Assembly (NCBI RefSeq): GCF_001183965.1
Contig: NZ_LFZV01000001.1
Span: forward strand, 2,779,031 to 2,843,030
Source: Bacillus sp. FJAT-27916
Lineage (GTDB): Bacteria > Bacillota > Bacilli > Bacillales > Pradoshiaceae
Direction: 5' to 3'
Length of the DNA: 64,000 nucleotides
Of the stretch, positions 8,657-18,675 are shown one piece after another (position 1 is the stretch's first letter; the number at the start of each line of letters is the position of its first letter). Below the pieces are notes generated by a model. It was not told the DNA's origin and did not search any database. It saw only the letters and a program-made list of their open reading frames with translations. Position numbers and translations under genes: made by a program.

Positions 8657-9634
8657 TTAAAACTCTAGAACTTTTTTCGCTGTTTCAAGTACGTCTTTAT
8701 AGTTTGGAAGCCAGATTGGCTCTGCTTGTGAGAACGCAAATACTGTATCAGGCGCTGTTACGCGAAGAACTGGAGCCTCCAAGCTAAGAATCGCACGGTC
8801 ATTAATTTCTGCCACTACTTGTGCAGCAATACCAGCTTGTTTTTGTGCTTCTTGAACAACAATTACTCTTCCTGTTTTTTCAACAGAGGCGATGATTGTG
8901 TCAATATCAAGCGGGCTGATTGTCCGCAAGTCGATTACTTCAGCAGAAACTCCTTCTTTTTCAAGTTGTTCAGCTGCTTTAATAGATTCCTGCACCATTG
9001 CACCGTAAGTGACAATTGTAAGGTCTGTACCTTCTCTTTTCACATCCGCTTTTCCAAGTGGAATCGTGTATTCCTCTTCAGGCACTTCTTGGCGGAATGA
9101 ACGATATAGTTTCATATGCTCCAAGAAAATGACTGGGTCGTTGTCACGAATAGATGAGATAAGCAACCCTTTCGCATCATATGGAGTAGATGGAATAACG
9201 ACTTTAACACCAGGTGTTTGAGCCATCAAACCTTCAAGGCTGTCTGCGTGCATTTCTGGTGTATGAACCCCGCCTCCAAATGGTGAGCGAATCGTAACTG
9301 GAGAATGATATCTTCCGCCGGAACGATAGCGCATACGCGCCATTTGTCCTGCGATGGAATCCATAACTTCGAATAAGAATCCAAAGAATTGAATTTCAGG
9401 AACAGGACGGAAACCTTGCAAGCCGAGTCCAATTGCCAAACCGCCGATTCCGGACTCTGCTAAAGGAGTATCGAATACACGATCTTCACCGAATTCCTTT
9501 TGTAATCCTTCAGTTGCACGGAAAACCCCGCCGTTAACCCCGACGTCCTCACCGAATACGAGAACTTTTGGGTCATTGCGCATTTCTGTGCGCAATGCAT
9601 CTGTGATGGCTTGAATCATTGTCATTTGGGCCAT
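8657..9634 (-). CDS. pdhB: Pyruvate dehydrogenase E1 component, beta subunit
   Basis: The 325-residue beta subunit of the E1 heterotetramer decarboxylates pyruvate with thiamine diphosphate together with PdhA. Visible: [19 protein letters not shown] near residues 26-44, [11 protein letters not shown], the [19 protein letters not shown] active-site loop, and the transketolase C-terminal domain from about 195. It starts 3 nt after the pdhA stop codon. Length and motifs are standard for Bacillaceae. Confidence 0.97.
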   Translation of the reverse strand: MAQMTMIQAITDALRTEMRNDPKVLVFGEDVGVNGGVFRATEGLQKEFGEDRVFDTPLAESGIGGLAIGLGLQGFRPVPEIQFFGFLFEVMDSIAGQMARMRYRSGGRYHSPVTIRSPFGGGVHTPEMHADSLEGLMAQTPGVKVVIPSTPYDAKGLLISSIRDNDPVIFLEHMKLYRSFRQEVPEEEYTIPLGKADVKREGTDLTIVTYGAMVQESIKAAEQLEKEGVSAEVIDLRTISPLDIDTIIASVEKTGRVIVVQEAQKQAGIAAQVVAEINDRAILSLEAPVLRVTAPDTVFAFSQAEPIWLPNYKDVLETAKKVLEF

Positions 9635-9637
9635 GGC

Positions 9638-10774
<1,137 letters not shown>

Positions 10775-10814
10775 TCAATATAGTAAATTGTGAAATTATT
10801 AAGTATACAACTAC

Positions 10815-10835
10815 TAGTTTTCCACAGGAAAACTA
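10815..10835. promoter_or_regulatory. Perfect dyad in the pdhA leader
   Basis: TAGTTTTCC and GGAAAACTA flank a 3-nt centre, giving a perfect 9-bp inverted repeat. It lies between the predicted transcription start (near 10903) and the pdhA start codon. It could be an RNA hairpin or an operator. No T-run follows, so it is not a terminator. Confidence 0.5.
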
Positions 10836-10909
10836 AAAGGTTATTTCTAACAGGTCATCTGTATCAATATTTCCTCTGGCAAAAATAGTACAATTGTATG
10901 AACAGTTAA

Positions 10910-10938
10910 AGTTTACCTAACAACACGAACCTAGTCAA
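10910..10938 (-). promoter_or_regulatory. Sigma-A promoter of the pdh operon
   Basis: On the minus strand TTGACT, a 17-nt spacer and TAAACT predict a start near 10903 and a leader of about 150 nt. The rest of the gene-free stretch (10939-11273) is AT-rich, and I see no gene or strong repeat in it. Confidence 0.75.
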
Positions 10939-11273
10939 CTAATATGTTTTTGTCTGATATTTTCCATCTATATCCTCTATTGCCATTCGCAGCTGTTATA
11001 TATTATAACGAATTTATACTAGTACAGATTGGATAGAGACTTTTATCCTAAGGGTTTGTCTATCATTATTGTCCCCTATATCAACCTGACCAAAACACCT
11101 ATAAACGTATAATTTCCGCACAAACATTGGTAATCATTGGTCACATTTCCATAAGATTCATTGAAATCGCATTAAAATCCATCGGACATCGAATAAGATT
11201 TTTCTCCCTATCATTCATAGAATTACACATCCGCACATGATTATTGACCCTCAAACACCCTAAGATTTACAGA

Positions 11274-11305
11274 CAAAAGAAAACCGCCTGCATTTGTGCG
11301 GCGGT
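11274..11305 (-). terminator. Terminator of ykyA
   Basis: The stem ACCGCC/GGCGGT encloses a GCA/TGC helix and is followed by TTTTCTTTTG on the minus strand. It begins within the last codons of ykyA. Confidence 0.8.
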
Positions 11306-11973
11306 CATGGTTGTTCACTATCTACTTCAATTCCTGCAAGATTATAGAAGCTTATTTTTTTATTATTATACTTTTCTGTTTGTTCATTGAATTGAGCATT
11401 AGCCTCTGATAGCTCTGTATAGGTCTTATTCACACTCTCAATCTGTGTTTCGAATTGATCCTTCGTTGCCTTCTCATCCTTAAAAAGCTCATAAAGCTTT
11501 TTCTCTTCAGCCAGGCTTGCTAGATATAAATCATACAATTGATCATAATCGTCATATCGCTGCTTCATAATCTTTTGCAGAGCGGCAGCCTCTGTTTGAG
11601 CCTTCTTATCTGACAGCTCTTCGATAAGACCATCAAAATCTCCAAATCGCTCACGAGATTCGTTGATGCTTTCTTTCTCTTTCTTCATTAATTCTTCTCT
11701 TTCCTCTATTCCGGTGATTGCCTCGTCAGAAAGAGTCTTAATCTCATCCATCTCTTTCATGCCCAATTCAATGATTTGAGCATAAATCTCATTGTCTTCT
11801 GCTTCAAGCTTTTGAAGCGGCTCATGCTGTTCTTCATACCCCTGTTCAATGGAGGCGAGCTCCTCAAGAAGATCATAACTCTCCTCTTCCGGAGTCTTGC
11901 TGCTGCAGCCGGCAATAGCAACTGCAAGCACACTTCCGAGCAGGACAATCCGTAACTTTTTTAATCCTGTCAT
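11305..11973 (-). CDS. ykyA: YkyA-family lipoprotein
   Basis: A 222-residue predicted lipoprotein. The signal peptide is followed by lipobox AIAGC (Cys near residue 23), and the rest is almost wholly charged coiled coil (Glu/Lys/Gln-rich, about 30-205). It belongs to the YkyA putative cell-wall-binding lipoprotein family, of unknown role. As in B. subtilis it lies just upstream of pdhA on the same strand, though a terminator and a separate promoter divide them. GGAGTG precedes the ATG by 7 nt. Confidence 0.88.
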   Translation of the reverse strand: MTGLKKLRIVLLGSVLAVAIAGCSSKTPEEESYDLLEELASIEQGYEEQHEPLQKLEAEDNEIYAQIIELGMKEMDEIKTLSDEAITGIEEREELMKKEKESINESRERFGDFDGLIEELSDKKAQTEAAALQKIMKQRYDDYDQLYDLYLASLAEEKKLYELFKDEKATKDQFETQIESVNKTYTELSEANAQFNEQTEKYNNKKISFYNLAGIEVDSEQP

Positions 11974-12063
11974 TGTTCTACACTCCTATCACTATTACTA
12001 TATCTAACCAGTCATATTTTGACAACTTATATCATATATACCAATAAGCAGATCTTTATCATA

Positions 12064-12206
12064 AAGTGAAACTTCCTTCAGCGGAGTGTTCCTCCTCTCC
12101 ACTGATGGTTAGTTGAACCAATCGGGCTTTTATGGACAATTGACCTCCCACCTATACTTCTCGACTTTCTTACATTCTTTTAGGCGGGAGTCTTACTGTC
12201 CGTTAA
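12064..12206. repeat. Structured tandem repeat, copy 1
   Basis: First of two direct copies in the gap between ykyA and def (11974-12443, no gene seen). Internal pairing: CAGCGGAG/CTCCACTG around a 10-nt loop (one mismatch), then GGACA/TGTCC enclosing CTCCCACCTA (12145-12154) and TAGGCGGGAG (12181-12190). The element ends with CTGTCCGTTAA. Start: AAGTGAAACTTCC. Conservation of stems suggests an RNA- or DNA-structural unit; I do not recognise the family with certainty. Confidence 0.85.
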
Positions 12207-12215
12207 TGCGGGATT

Positions 12216-12357
12216 AAGTGAAACTTCCAACAGCGGAGTGTCCCTCCTCTCCGCTGATAGTTAGTTGAACCAATCGGGCTTTTATGGACAGTTGTTCACA
12301 CGCCTATTCATCTTGGTTTCTCATGTTCTTTTAGACGGGATGCTTCCTGTCCGTTAA
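12216..12357. repeat. Structured tandem repeat, copy 2
   Basis: Direct copy of 12064-12206 after 9 nt. The words GTTAGTTGAACCAATCGGGC and TTTTATGGAC are identical. The first stem is perfect here (CAGCGGAG at 12231-12238 with CTCCGCTG at 12249-12256). The mismatch in copy 1 and its repair here show the stem is tolerated or selected, while loops differ. Confidence 0.85.
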
Positions 12358-12443
12358 AGCTAAATTAACAAGCTAATTAACATTTATCAATTGATTTGAT
12401 ACACTAGAAGGTATTAATGCAGATGTTCATGAGGTGAAACACA

Positions 12444-12998
12444 ATGATTACAATGGCAGATATCATTAAGGAAGGCCATCCGACACTGCGTCAAAGGGCC
12501 GCAGAAGTGACAATTCCTCCAACAGAGGAGGACAAAGCAACACTGAAAAGTATGCTTGAGTACTTAAAGAACAGCCAGAATCCAGAGATAGCAGGCAAAT
12601 TCGGGCTTAGAGCCGGAGTTGGACTAGCCGCTCCGCAAATCAATGTTTCAAAACGGATGCTTGCCATTTATGGAACTGATGAGAAGGATAAGCTTCATTC
12701 CTATACCCTGTTCAATCCAAAGATTGTCAGTCATTCAGTCCAAAAAGCTTATTTATCCTCAGGGGAAGGCTGCTTATCAGTCGACCGCCCTGTTCCGGGA
12801 TATGTACCTCGTTATCATAAAGTAAAGGTTCAGGCCTTCAATATGGATGGCGAGCCGATTACCATCCGTTTAACGGGATTAATGGCCATCATTATCCAAC
12901 ACGAAATCGACCATTTAAATGGCGTCATGTTCTATGATCATATCAATGCAGAACAACCATTTGCCGAAGTAGACAATGCCGTGATCATCGAACGGTAA
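12444..12998 (+). CDS. def: Peptide deformylase (DefB/YkrB type)
   Basis: The metalloenzyme removes the formyl group from the N-terminal Met of nascent proteins. The 184 residues contain motif I GVGLAAPQ (58-65), motif II EGCLS (near 110) with the metal-binding Cys, and motif [12 protein letters not shown] (near 152-160) with the two His ligands and catalytic Glu. The insertion between residues 40 and 57 is typical of the Gram-positive type 2 enzymes. GAGGTG lies 7 nt before the ATG. Location beside ykrA and ykyA matches B. subtilis ykrB (defB). Confidence 0.95.
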   Translation: MITMADIIKEGHPTLRQRAAEVTIPPTEEDKATLKSMLEYLKNSQNPEIAGKFGLRAGVGLAAPQINVSKRMLAIYGTDEKDKLHSYTLFNPKIVSHSVQKAYLSSGEGCLSVDRPVPGYVPRYHKVKVQAFNMDGEPITIRLTGLMAIIIQHEIDHLNGVMFYDHINAEQPFAEVDNAVIIER

Positions 12999-13007
12999 TC
13001 AAACAAA

Positions 13008-13056
13008 AAATCCCTGCATTCCTCTCTAGAAATGATAGGAATGCAGGGATTTTAAC
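13008..13056 (+). terminator. Terminator of def
   Basis: A 15-bp perfect stem (AATCCCTGCATTCCT against its complement) with a 13-nt loop is followed by a short T-run. Confidence 0.85.
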
Positions 13057-13068
13057 TTTGGCTCTGTT

Positions 13069-13194
13069 TGTTGATTGCAGCGGAAGGTGTGGTTGACTCC
13101 TGCGGAATCAGCGGATAGGAAGACACCAACTGATGCGCCCAAACACTCGAATAGGCTCCCCGACCGCCCTTGGTTTCACCGCCCGCAATCAACA
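13069..13194. mobile_element. MITE-like intergenic repeat with 10-bp terminal inverted repeats
   Basis: The 126-bp segment is bounded by TGTTGATTGC (13069-13078) and GCAATCAACA (13185-13194). It has no reading frame and is GC-richer than the surroundings. Its interior includes GACTCCTGCGG, a word common in Bacillaceae intergenic repeats and seen again at 48163. No target-site duplication is obvious. A non-autonomous mobile element is inferred. Confidence 0.65.
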
Positions 13195-13217
13195 CTTAAG
13201 ATTAACAAAGCTTATCT

Positions 13218-13988
13218 TTAAATAAGCTTCAATTGTTTTAAGGCATAATAGATTCCATCATCATCCACGCTCTTTGTAACAAAATCAGCATGCTCCTTCA
13301 CCTGCTGTACACCATTGCCCATGACAACTCCGCATCCAGCTGCTTGGATCATCTCCATATCATTCAGAGCATCCCCAAAGGCATACACATCATCCATCGT
13401 GAAGCCCTTGCGCTTAATAACCTGTTCAATCCCCTTCGCCTTTGAACCTCCTAATGGAACGACATCCATTGAATAAGGATGCCAGCGAATGAATTGAATA
13501 TCTGGATATTTACCCTCATAAAGCGCGGTTTCATGCTCCTCACAGAAAAGAAGCCCTTGATAGATATCCTGCTCCTTATAATAAACCGGGTCCAGTTCCG
13601 GATGAGGGAAGTGCAGGGTTCCCAAACTTTCTTCAATATACGGGTCATGCTTGACATTTGCTTTCATCGTCACATCATTCATAAATACCATTGAATGGCC
13701 ATGCTGCCCGCTGTCCATTTCAAGTCTTGTTAATTGTTCTCTAGATAAAGGATTTCTATAAATCACTTCACCTTCAAAGACAACATATTGCCCATTAAAG
13801 GACACATATGAATCAATCTCCAGCTCCTTCAATAAGCCCTTGATCATAAATGGCGCTCTGCCAGTTGCAATGGCAATATAAGTACCATTTTTCTTTAATA
13901 AACGCAAAGCTTCCTTTGTCGACTGTGGAATCTTCTTCTCTGAATCCAGCAGTGTACCATCAATATCAAAAAAACAAATCTTTCCCAT
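13218..13988 (-). CDS. ykrA: HAD-superfamily phosphatase YkrA (Cof type)
   Basis: A 256-residue cytoplasmic HAD phosphatase, class IIB cap (Cof). Visible: motif I FFDIDGTLLDS (nucleophile Asp8, acid Asp10), motif II TGR (near 42), a Lys in GGSKAKGIE for motif III, and motif IV FGDALNDMEM. Members hydrolyse sugar phosphates, flavin mononucleotide or pyridoxal phosphate; the substrate is not predictable. Converges on def, as in B. subtilis. A weak hairpin (AAGCTTAT/ATAAGCTT) overlaps its stop codon. Confidence 0.9.
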   Translation of the reverse strand: MGKICFFDIDGTLLDSEKKIPQSTKEALRLLKKNGTYIAIATGRAPFMIKGLLKELEIDSYVSFNGQYVVFEGEVIYRNPLSREQLTRLEMDSGQHGHSMVFMNDVTMKANVKHDPYIEESLGTLHFPHPELDPVYYKEQDIYQGLLFCEEHETALYEGKYPDIQFIRWHPYSMDVVPLGGSKAKGIEQVIKRKGFTMDDVYAFGDALNDMEMIQAAGCGVVMGNGVQQVKEHADFVTKSVDDDGIYYALKQLKLI

Positions 13989-14255
13989 GACCTTCCTCCA
14001 GCCTGCATGTAAATACGTTTGATTTTTCCCATCTTCATACTATCACTAATATAATGACCCTTCCACTCCGTCACTTAAACATGACCATCCATAAAACACT
14101 GTCAATATATAACAAACTAAACAGCACCTGCCCGACATATACTATGAATATTCAAACGAGATAAGAAATTAATGAAAAGCATGCATATAAATCTGCAGAT
14201 GTATTTACTTTCATTAAATAACCATTAAAATAAGAAGTAAAGGAGATGGTCAACC

Positions 14256-14327
14256 ATGTTAAAAAAGCTCAGAAAAAAGCTTCTTAAACAATGGAAGGAC
14301 CTGATGGGCAGGAAATCAATTGCATAA
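14256..14327 (+). CDS. 23-residue cationic peptide of unknown function
   Basis: The reading frame is short but has all parts of a gene: AAGGAG 10 nt before the ATG, a stop codon, and a terminator directly after. The product begins MLKKLRKKLLKQW and ends with GRKSIA. It has about nine Lys/Arg, one Asp, and a Leu/Trp face, so it is probably an amphipathic helix. A promoter-like TTTACT-16-TAAAAT lies just upstream. I do not recognise a family. It could be a small membrane-binding protein, a toxin-like peptide or a leader. Confidence 0.55.
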   Translation: MLKKLRKKLLKQWKDLMGRKSIA

Positions 14328-14336
14328 TTTTTTGAA

Positions 14337-14373
14337 AAGCCCTTCAAATATCCTTGCGGAGGGCTTATTCTTT
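14337..14373 (+). terminator. Terminator after the 23-residue peptide gene
   Basis: AAGCCCTTC pairs with GGAGGGCTT (one wobble) around a 12-nt loop, followed by ATTCTTTC. It isolates the peptide gene from rpoY. Farther on, a smaller stem AGGTGGC/GCCGCCT (14490-14519) with a T-rich tail lies in the rpoY leader and may attenuate. Confidence 0.7.
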
Positions 14374-14566
14374 CGGTAAAGTAGATAACAGTCCACGCAT
14401 TAATGGTTTAAACATGCAATGGTTAGGATATTTTCTTATAATAGTGACTAAAGGAACAAACCAAAAAAGGAAAACACTTTGAATAGATAAGGTGGCCTGG
14501 TTGTTGCTCCATGCCGCCTCTTTATTTATAAATTTTATTAGAGTTTAGTTAGGAGAGATTTTTATT

Positions 14567-14779
14567 ATGATTTTTAAAGTTTTTTTTCAGGAAAATGCCG
14601 CTGAGGTACCTGTACGCGAAAAAACAAAAACTGCTTATGTTGAAGGAACATCTGAACGTGATGTTCGTCAAAAGTTAAAAAGCCTTCCTTTTAACATTGA
14701 ATTTGTACAAGTACTTGATGCGGAATACTTGGAGTTTGAAAAGCAAAACCCAGATTTCCGCATCATGGAGATTGAGTAA
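14567..14779 (+). CDS. rpoY: RNA polymerase epsilon subunit
   Basis: The 70-residue small subunit of Firmicute RNA polymerase (YkzG, DUF1447), opening MIFKVFFQENAAEVPVREKT with the conserved DVRQKL and the acidic C-terminus. It stops 3 nt before rnjA, the usual arrangement, so the two are co-transcribed and probably co-translated. A GGAGAG ribosome site is 9-10 nt upstream. A TATAAT near 14437 is a candidate -10, though its -35 is poor. Confidence 0.93.
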   Translation: MIFKVFFQENAAEVPVREKTKTAYVEGTSERDVRQKLKSLPFNIEFVQVLDAEYLEFEKQNPDFRIMEIE

Positions 14780-14782
14780 TAT

Positions 14783-16450
14783 ATGAAGTTCGTTAAAAAT
14801 GACCAAACAGCTGTTTTCGCCCTTGGAGGGCTTGGCGAAATCGGCAAAAATACGTATGCGGTACAATTCCAAGATGAAATCGTCTTGATTGATGCCGGCA
14901 TCAAATTCCCTGAGGATGAATTATTGGGTATCGATTATGTGATTCCTGACTATTCCTATCTTGTCAAAAACGTTGATAAGATTAAAGGACTATTCATCAC
15001 ACATGGCCATGAAGATCATATCGGCGGGATCCCTTATTTGCTCAAACAAATCAATATCCCTATATACGGCGGTAAGCTTGCCATCGGCCTGGTTAAGAAA
15101 AAGTTAGAAGAGCACGGACTGCTACGTCAAGCAACAATCCACGAAATTAAAGAGGATGACATTATCAAGTTCCGTAAAACTTCTGTTACTTTCTATCGGA
15201 CAACCCATAGTATCCCTGATTCCTACGGGATTGTCGTAAAGACACCTCAAGGAAACATCGTTCATACAGGGGACTTCAAATTCGACTTCACACCGGTAGG
15301 AGAGCCTGCAAACTTAACAAAGATGGCTGAAATCGGAAAAGAAGGCGTCCTATGCCTTTTGTCTGACAGCACGAACAGTGAAATTCCTAATTTCACCATG
15401 TCTGAGCGTAAAGTGGGCGAAAGCATCCAGGATATCTTCCGTAAAGTGGATGGGCGGATTATTTTTGCAACATTTGCCTCTAATATTCATCGCCTGCAGC
15501 AAGTAACAGAAGCAGCCGTTGAAAACGGACGCAAGATTGCCGTATTTGGCCGCAGCATGGAAAATGCCATTGAAATTGGTCTTGAACTCGGATACATCAA
15601 TGCACCGAAGGAAACATTCATTGATACCCAGACATTGAATCGGACACCAGCAAATGAAGTAACCATACTTTGTACTGGATCACAGGGTGAGCCAATGGCA
15701 GCGTTATCAAGGATTGCCAACGGAACACATAGACAAATTCAAATCATCCCAGGAGATACGGTTGTCTTTTCTTCTTCCCCTATCCCTGGAAACACCATCA
15801 GCGTTTCACGGACAATCAACATGCTGTACCGCGCAGGAGCTGACGTTATTCACGGGCCGCTCAGCAATATTCACACATCCGGTCACGGCGGACAAGAAGA
15901 ACAAAAGCTTATGCTTCGCTTAATGAAGCCGAAATTCTTCATGCCGATTCACGGGGAATACCGCATGCAGCGCACACATGTCCAGCTTGCTGTTGATTGT
16001 GGTGTAAAGGAAGAGAATTGCTTCATCATGGATAACGGCGAAGTACTCGCTCTTACACAGGACAGCGCATCCGTAGCCGGAAAGGTACCTTCTGGAAATG
16101 TCTATATTGACGGAAGCGGTATAGGTGATATCGGGAATATTGTGCTGCGTGACCGACGCATCCTTTCAGAGGAAGGATTGGTAATCGTTGTTGTAAGCAT
16201 CAATATGAAGGAATTCAAGATTGCAGCCGGACCAGATATCATCTCAAGAGGCTTTGTCTACATGAGAGAATCCGGTGACTTAATCAATGATGCTCAAAAC
16301 TTGATTACCCAGCATTTGAACAAAACGATGGCCAAGAAAACAACTCAATGGTCTGAAATTAAGAATCAAGTAACTGATACACTAGGACCATTCTTATATG
16401 AGCGGACAAAGCGCCGCCCAATGATCCTTCCAATTATCATGGAAGTATAA
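14783..16450 (+). CDS. rnjA: Ribonuclease J1
   Basis: The 5'-3' exoribonuclease and endoribonuclease of mRNA turnover and rRNA maturation. The 555 residues begin with the metallo-beta-lactamase core: HGHEDH (His74, His76, Asp78, His79), HTGDFKFD, then the beta-CASP domain with [18 protein letters not shown] and PIHGEYR. The C-terminal domain is present. It lacks its own promoter and follows rpoY. SR1P encoded at 3338-3451 belongs to a family that links GapA to this enzyme. Confidence 0.97.
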   Translation: MKFVKNDQTAVFALGGLGEIGKNTYAVQFQDEIVLIDAGIKFPEDELLGIDYVIPDYSYLVKNVDKIKGLFITHGHEDHIGGIPYLLKQINIPIYGGKLAIGLVKKKLEEHGLLRQATIHEIKEDDIIKFRKTSVTFYRTTHSIPDSYGIVVKTPQGNIVHTGDFKFDFTPVGEPANLTKMAEIGKEGVLCLLSDSTNSEIPNFTMSERKVGESIQDIFRKVDGRIIFATFASNIHRLQQVTEAAVENGRKIAVFGRSMENAIEIGLELGYINAPKETFIDTQTLNRTPANEVTILCTGSQGEPMAALSRIANGTHRQIQIIPGDTVVFSSSPIPGNTISVSRTINMLYRAGADVIHGPLSNIHTSGHGGQEEQKLMLRLMKPKFFMPIHGEYRMQRTHVQLAVDCGVKEENCFIMDNGEVLALTQDSASVAGKVPSGNVYIDGSGIGDIGNIVLRDRRILSEEGLVIVVVSINMKEFKIAAGPDIISRGFVYMRESGDLINDAQNLITQHLNKTMAKKTTQWSEIKNQVTDTLGPFLYERTKRRPMILPIIMEV

Positions 16451-16460
16451 TCGACAACGC

Positions 16461-16500
16461 AAAAGCGCAAGGCCCTTTCTAAAGGTGCCTTGCGCTTTTT
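16461..16500. terminator. Bidirectional terminator after rnjA
   Basis: A 13-bp perfect stem (AAAAGCGCAAGGC / GCCTTGCGCTTTT) lies between converging genes, with a T5 run on the plus strand and an A/T tail on the minus. Confidence 0.9.
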
Positions 16501-16504
16501 ATTA

Positions 16505-17494
16505 TTATTCTTTTTTATCATCAAGCAGTTTCCTGACCATTCGTCCAAAAGGGACAATCAAGAGCACTCCGATTATTAACAGTGCCGCAAGCGCCGCCCA
16601 GCCTCTCTCCCCCTTAAAAGACTGAATCGTAATAAACGGGTCCAAAATAAAGGGAAGATGTGAAATTCCATATCCAAAAAAGGCCGTCAAGAATTGCAAT
16701 AGAACAAACAGGAAGGCCAGACCCTGCCTCTTCCTCGTATAAATCAGATAAACAGCCCCAAAGTAAAAGATAAGAGATAGGGCGAACAGCCACCATACAT
16801 CCAGACCGCTCTCAAAATGGCGAATATTATGCCCTCTCAGCGAGACAATAACCAGGATAGAGGCAAAGATAGCCGGCACGCTCCAAAACAAAGCATACCC
16901 CCTTGTCGTCTCACTGGCGGCTATGTCTCCCATTCTTTGTTTATAGAAATACAAAAATGATGCGCTGATAAACAAAACACTCACAACCGCAAGGAAAACA
17001 ACACTCCATGAATAAGGACTTAAAAACAGCTTCCAGCTTAAAAGCTCCACCACTTCGTTCTCTCTGCGGATAAAACCTCCCTCAGAGATGGTCAGGCCGA
17101 TAGAAAGGGCCGCCGGAATCAATAAGCCGGTTGAACCATATACGAAGAGAAACCAGCCTGTGTTCTTTTCTTTCTTGTATAGCAGGTGGGCTAAATAACG
17201 AATCAAAATCAAGATGACGACAACTATACCGGGAATGATCAAAGCCCTCCCATAATATTCGAGCGTATCTGGAAAAAAGCCAATCAACCCTACTACAAAT
17301 AGAACAAAGAAGATAATCGTTATATGCCATAGGCGTGGATCATAAGCGTTCTCAAGTTTATGTACACTTGGTTTTTTGCTGACAAATCTGCCATAATAGG
17401 CGAAAAAACCGATTCCAAATTCAATGGAGGCAATGATGATATAAATATATAAGTAGCACCATAGTATCCCCATTGTGACTAATTCAACACTCAT
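16505..17494 (-). CDS. Cytochrome bd ubiquinol oxidase subunit II-like membrane protein (CydB/YthB-like), lone copy
   Basis: A 329-residue polytopic membrane protein with about nine hydrophobic segments. The first helix with EFGIGFF near its end recalls the subunit II motif DxG, and SHLPFILDPFITI resembles the CydB YPYxxP segment. In cytochrome bd oxidases subunit II partners the haem-bearing subunit I. No cydA-like gene is next to it, which is unusual. The ATG at 17494 has GAGGC 8 nt upstream; a longer frame to 17584 adds an unsupported tail. The family call is from motif resemblance only. Confidence 0.55.
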   Translation of the reverse strand: MSVELVTMGILWCYLYIYIIIASIEFGIGFFAYYGRFVSKKPSVHKLENAYDPRLWHITIIFFVLFVVGLIGFFPDTLEYYGRALIIPGIVVVILILIRYLAHLLYKKEKNTGWFLFVYGSTGLLIPAALSIGLTISEGGFIRRENEVVELLSWKLFLSPYSWSVVFLAVVSVLFISASFLYFYKQRMGDIAASETTRGYALFWSVPAIFASILVIVSLRGHNIRHFESGLDVWWLFALSLIFYFGAVYLIYTRKRQGLAFLFVLLQFLTAFFGYGISHLPFILDPFITIQSFKGERGWAALAALLIIGVLLIVPFGRMVRKLLDDKKE

Positions 17495-17759
17495 GACTCT
17501 TAGCCTCTTCTTTCCGTTATGTTTTCTCCATTTGACCATTATAATGTTTTTAAGCCAATGATTCATATGGATAAATTGTGACAAAATAGCCTACTTTAAA
17601 TAATATCGAAGAAAATTTATCTTGCACAGCAGAAAAGTTGAAAATACCATCTTTTACATTAAATAGTAGCAGATATCATAGAGAAATTTCATTTATTATT
17701 ATAGGAAACTATTGTTTTTCAATCAATTTTTCCTTTATTCTATTAGAGGAGATGTTTTA

Positions 17760-18623
17760 TTGGAGAAAGAGAAAGGAAATGGTCACATGAATTTATACAT
17801 GTCGGCTGCATTCAATTGGGCTAATATCCAATGGGAGCAACTGCTTATTGACATAGGAGAGGTATTATTAAGGGTCCTTTTCTTCTATGTCATCTACAAA
17901 TTAATCAAGATTTTCACAAACAAGGTCGTTGAAACGATCTTTGCCCGTCTGCAAGCGAAAAGCAAAGGAACAGATAACCGCACAAAAACACTTGAATCAT
18001 TGACGAAAAATATTATCAGCTATATTTATTCATTCATATTAATCGTCACTATTCTGGAATTATTCGATATTAAGGTAACTGCCATCCTTGCCGGTGCTGG
18101 AATTGTCGGCCTTGCTGTCGGTTTCGGGGCACAAGGCCTTGTCAGTGATGTCGTTACAGGTTTCTTCATCCTTCTTGAAAGACAAATTGATGTCGGTGAT
18201 GAGGTGACAATCGGACTTATAAAGGGAACCGTTGAAGTTGTCGGTCTTAAGACCCTTCAAATAAGGGATTATGACGGAAGCCTTCATTTCATCCCCAATA
18301 GACAGATTGCCACAGTAAGCAATCATTCACGAGGCACAATGAGAGCGATGGTTGAGATCAAGTTAAGCGAGAATGACCATTTCGATCTCATTACCATGGT
18401 CATTCAGGATATTTGCAGAAAAATGGCGGAGGAAAATGACGATATCGTCCTTGGTCCAGACATTCTCGGTATTCAAGAGCTTGGCATTTCGGATTTCACG
18501 ATTCGGATTGTTGCAAGAACAACCAATGGGCAGCAGGCATATGTTGAGCGTGTACTGCGCCAGCAAATCAAGCTTGCCATTGATGAGATTAGAAAACAAG
18601 AAGCAGCAAAAGCGGCAGAATAG
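17760..18623 (+). CDS. ykuT: MscS-family mechanosensitive channel YkuT
   Basis: A small-conductance mechanosensitive channel that opens on hypo-osmotic shock. It has about three membrane segments (near residues 28-48, 80-100 and 105-130). The pore-lining MscS signature GIVGLAVGFGAQGLVSD is followed by FFILLERQIDVGD and the cytoplasmic beta domain (VEVVGLKTLQIRDYDG, HFIPNRQI). The TTG at 17760 (AGAGGAG 8-9 nt upstream) is chosen; an ATG at 17787 with AAAGG is possible. Position next to dapL/dapH matches B. subtilis. Confidence 0.92.
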   Translation: MEKEKGNGHMNLYMSAAFNWANIQWEQLLIDIGEVLLRVLFFYVIYKLIKIFTNKVVETIFARLQAKSKGTDNRTKTLESLTKNIISYIYSFILIVTILELFDIKVTAILAGAGIVGLAVGFGAQGLVSDVVTGFFILLERQIDVGDEVTIGLIKGTVEVVGLKTLQIRDYDGSLHFIPNRQIATVSNHSRGTMRAMVEIKLSENDHFDLITMVIQDICRKMAEENDDIVLGPDILGIQELGISDFTIRIVARTTNGQQAYVERVLRQQIKLAIDEIRKQEAAKAAE

Positions 18624-18634
18624 GACAGAGAATA

Positions 18635-18669
18635 GGCCAGGTCCATTTAACGGACCTGGCCCTTTTTTC
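18635..18669. terminator. Terminator between ykuT and dapL
   Basis: A 10-bp perfect stem GGCCAGGTCC/GGACCTGGCC with T6 on the plus strand. It serves ykuT and may also stop dapL transcription. Confidence 0.9.
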
Positions 18670-18675
18670 TCAAGA

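Noticed and set aside
14490-14525. T-box or riboswitch in the rpoY leader
   Set aside because: Only a 7-bp stem with a T-rich tail is seen; no T-box or aptamer blocks were found.
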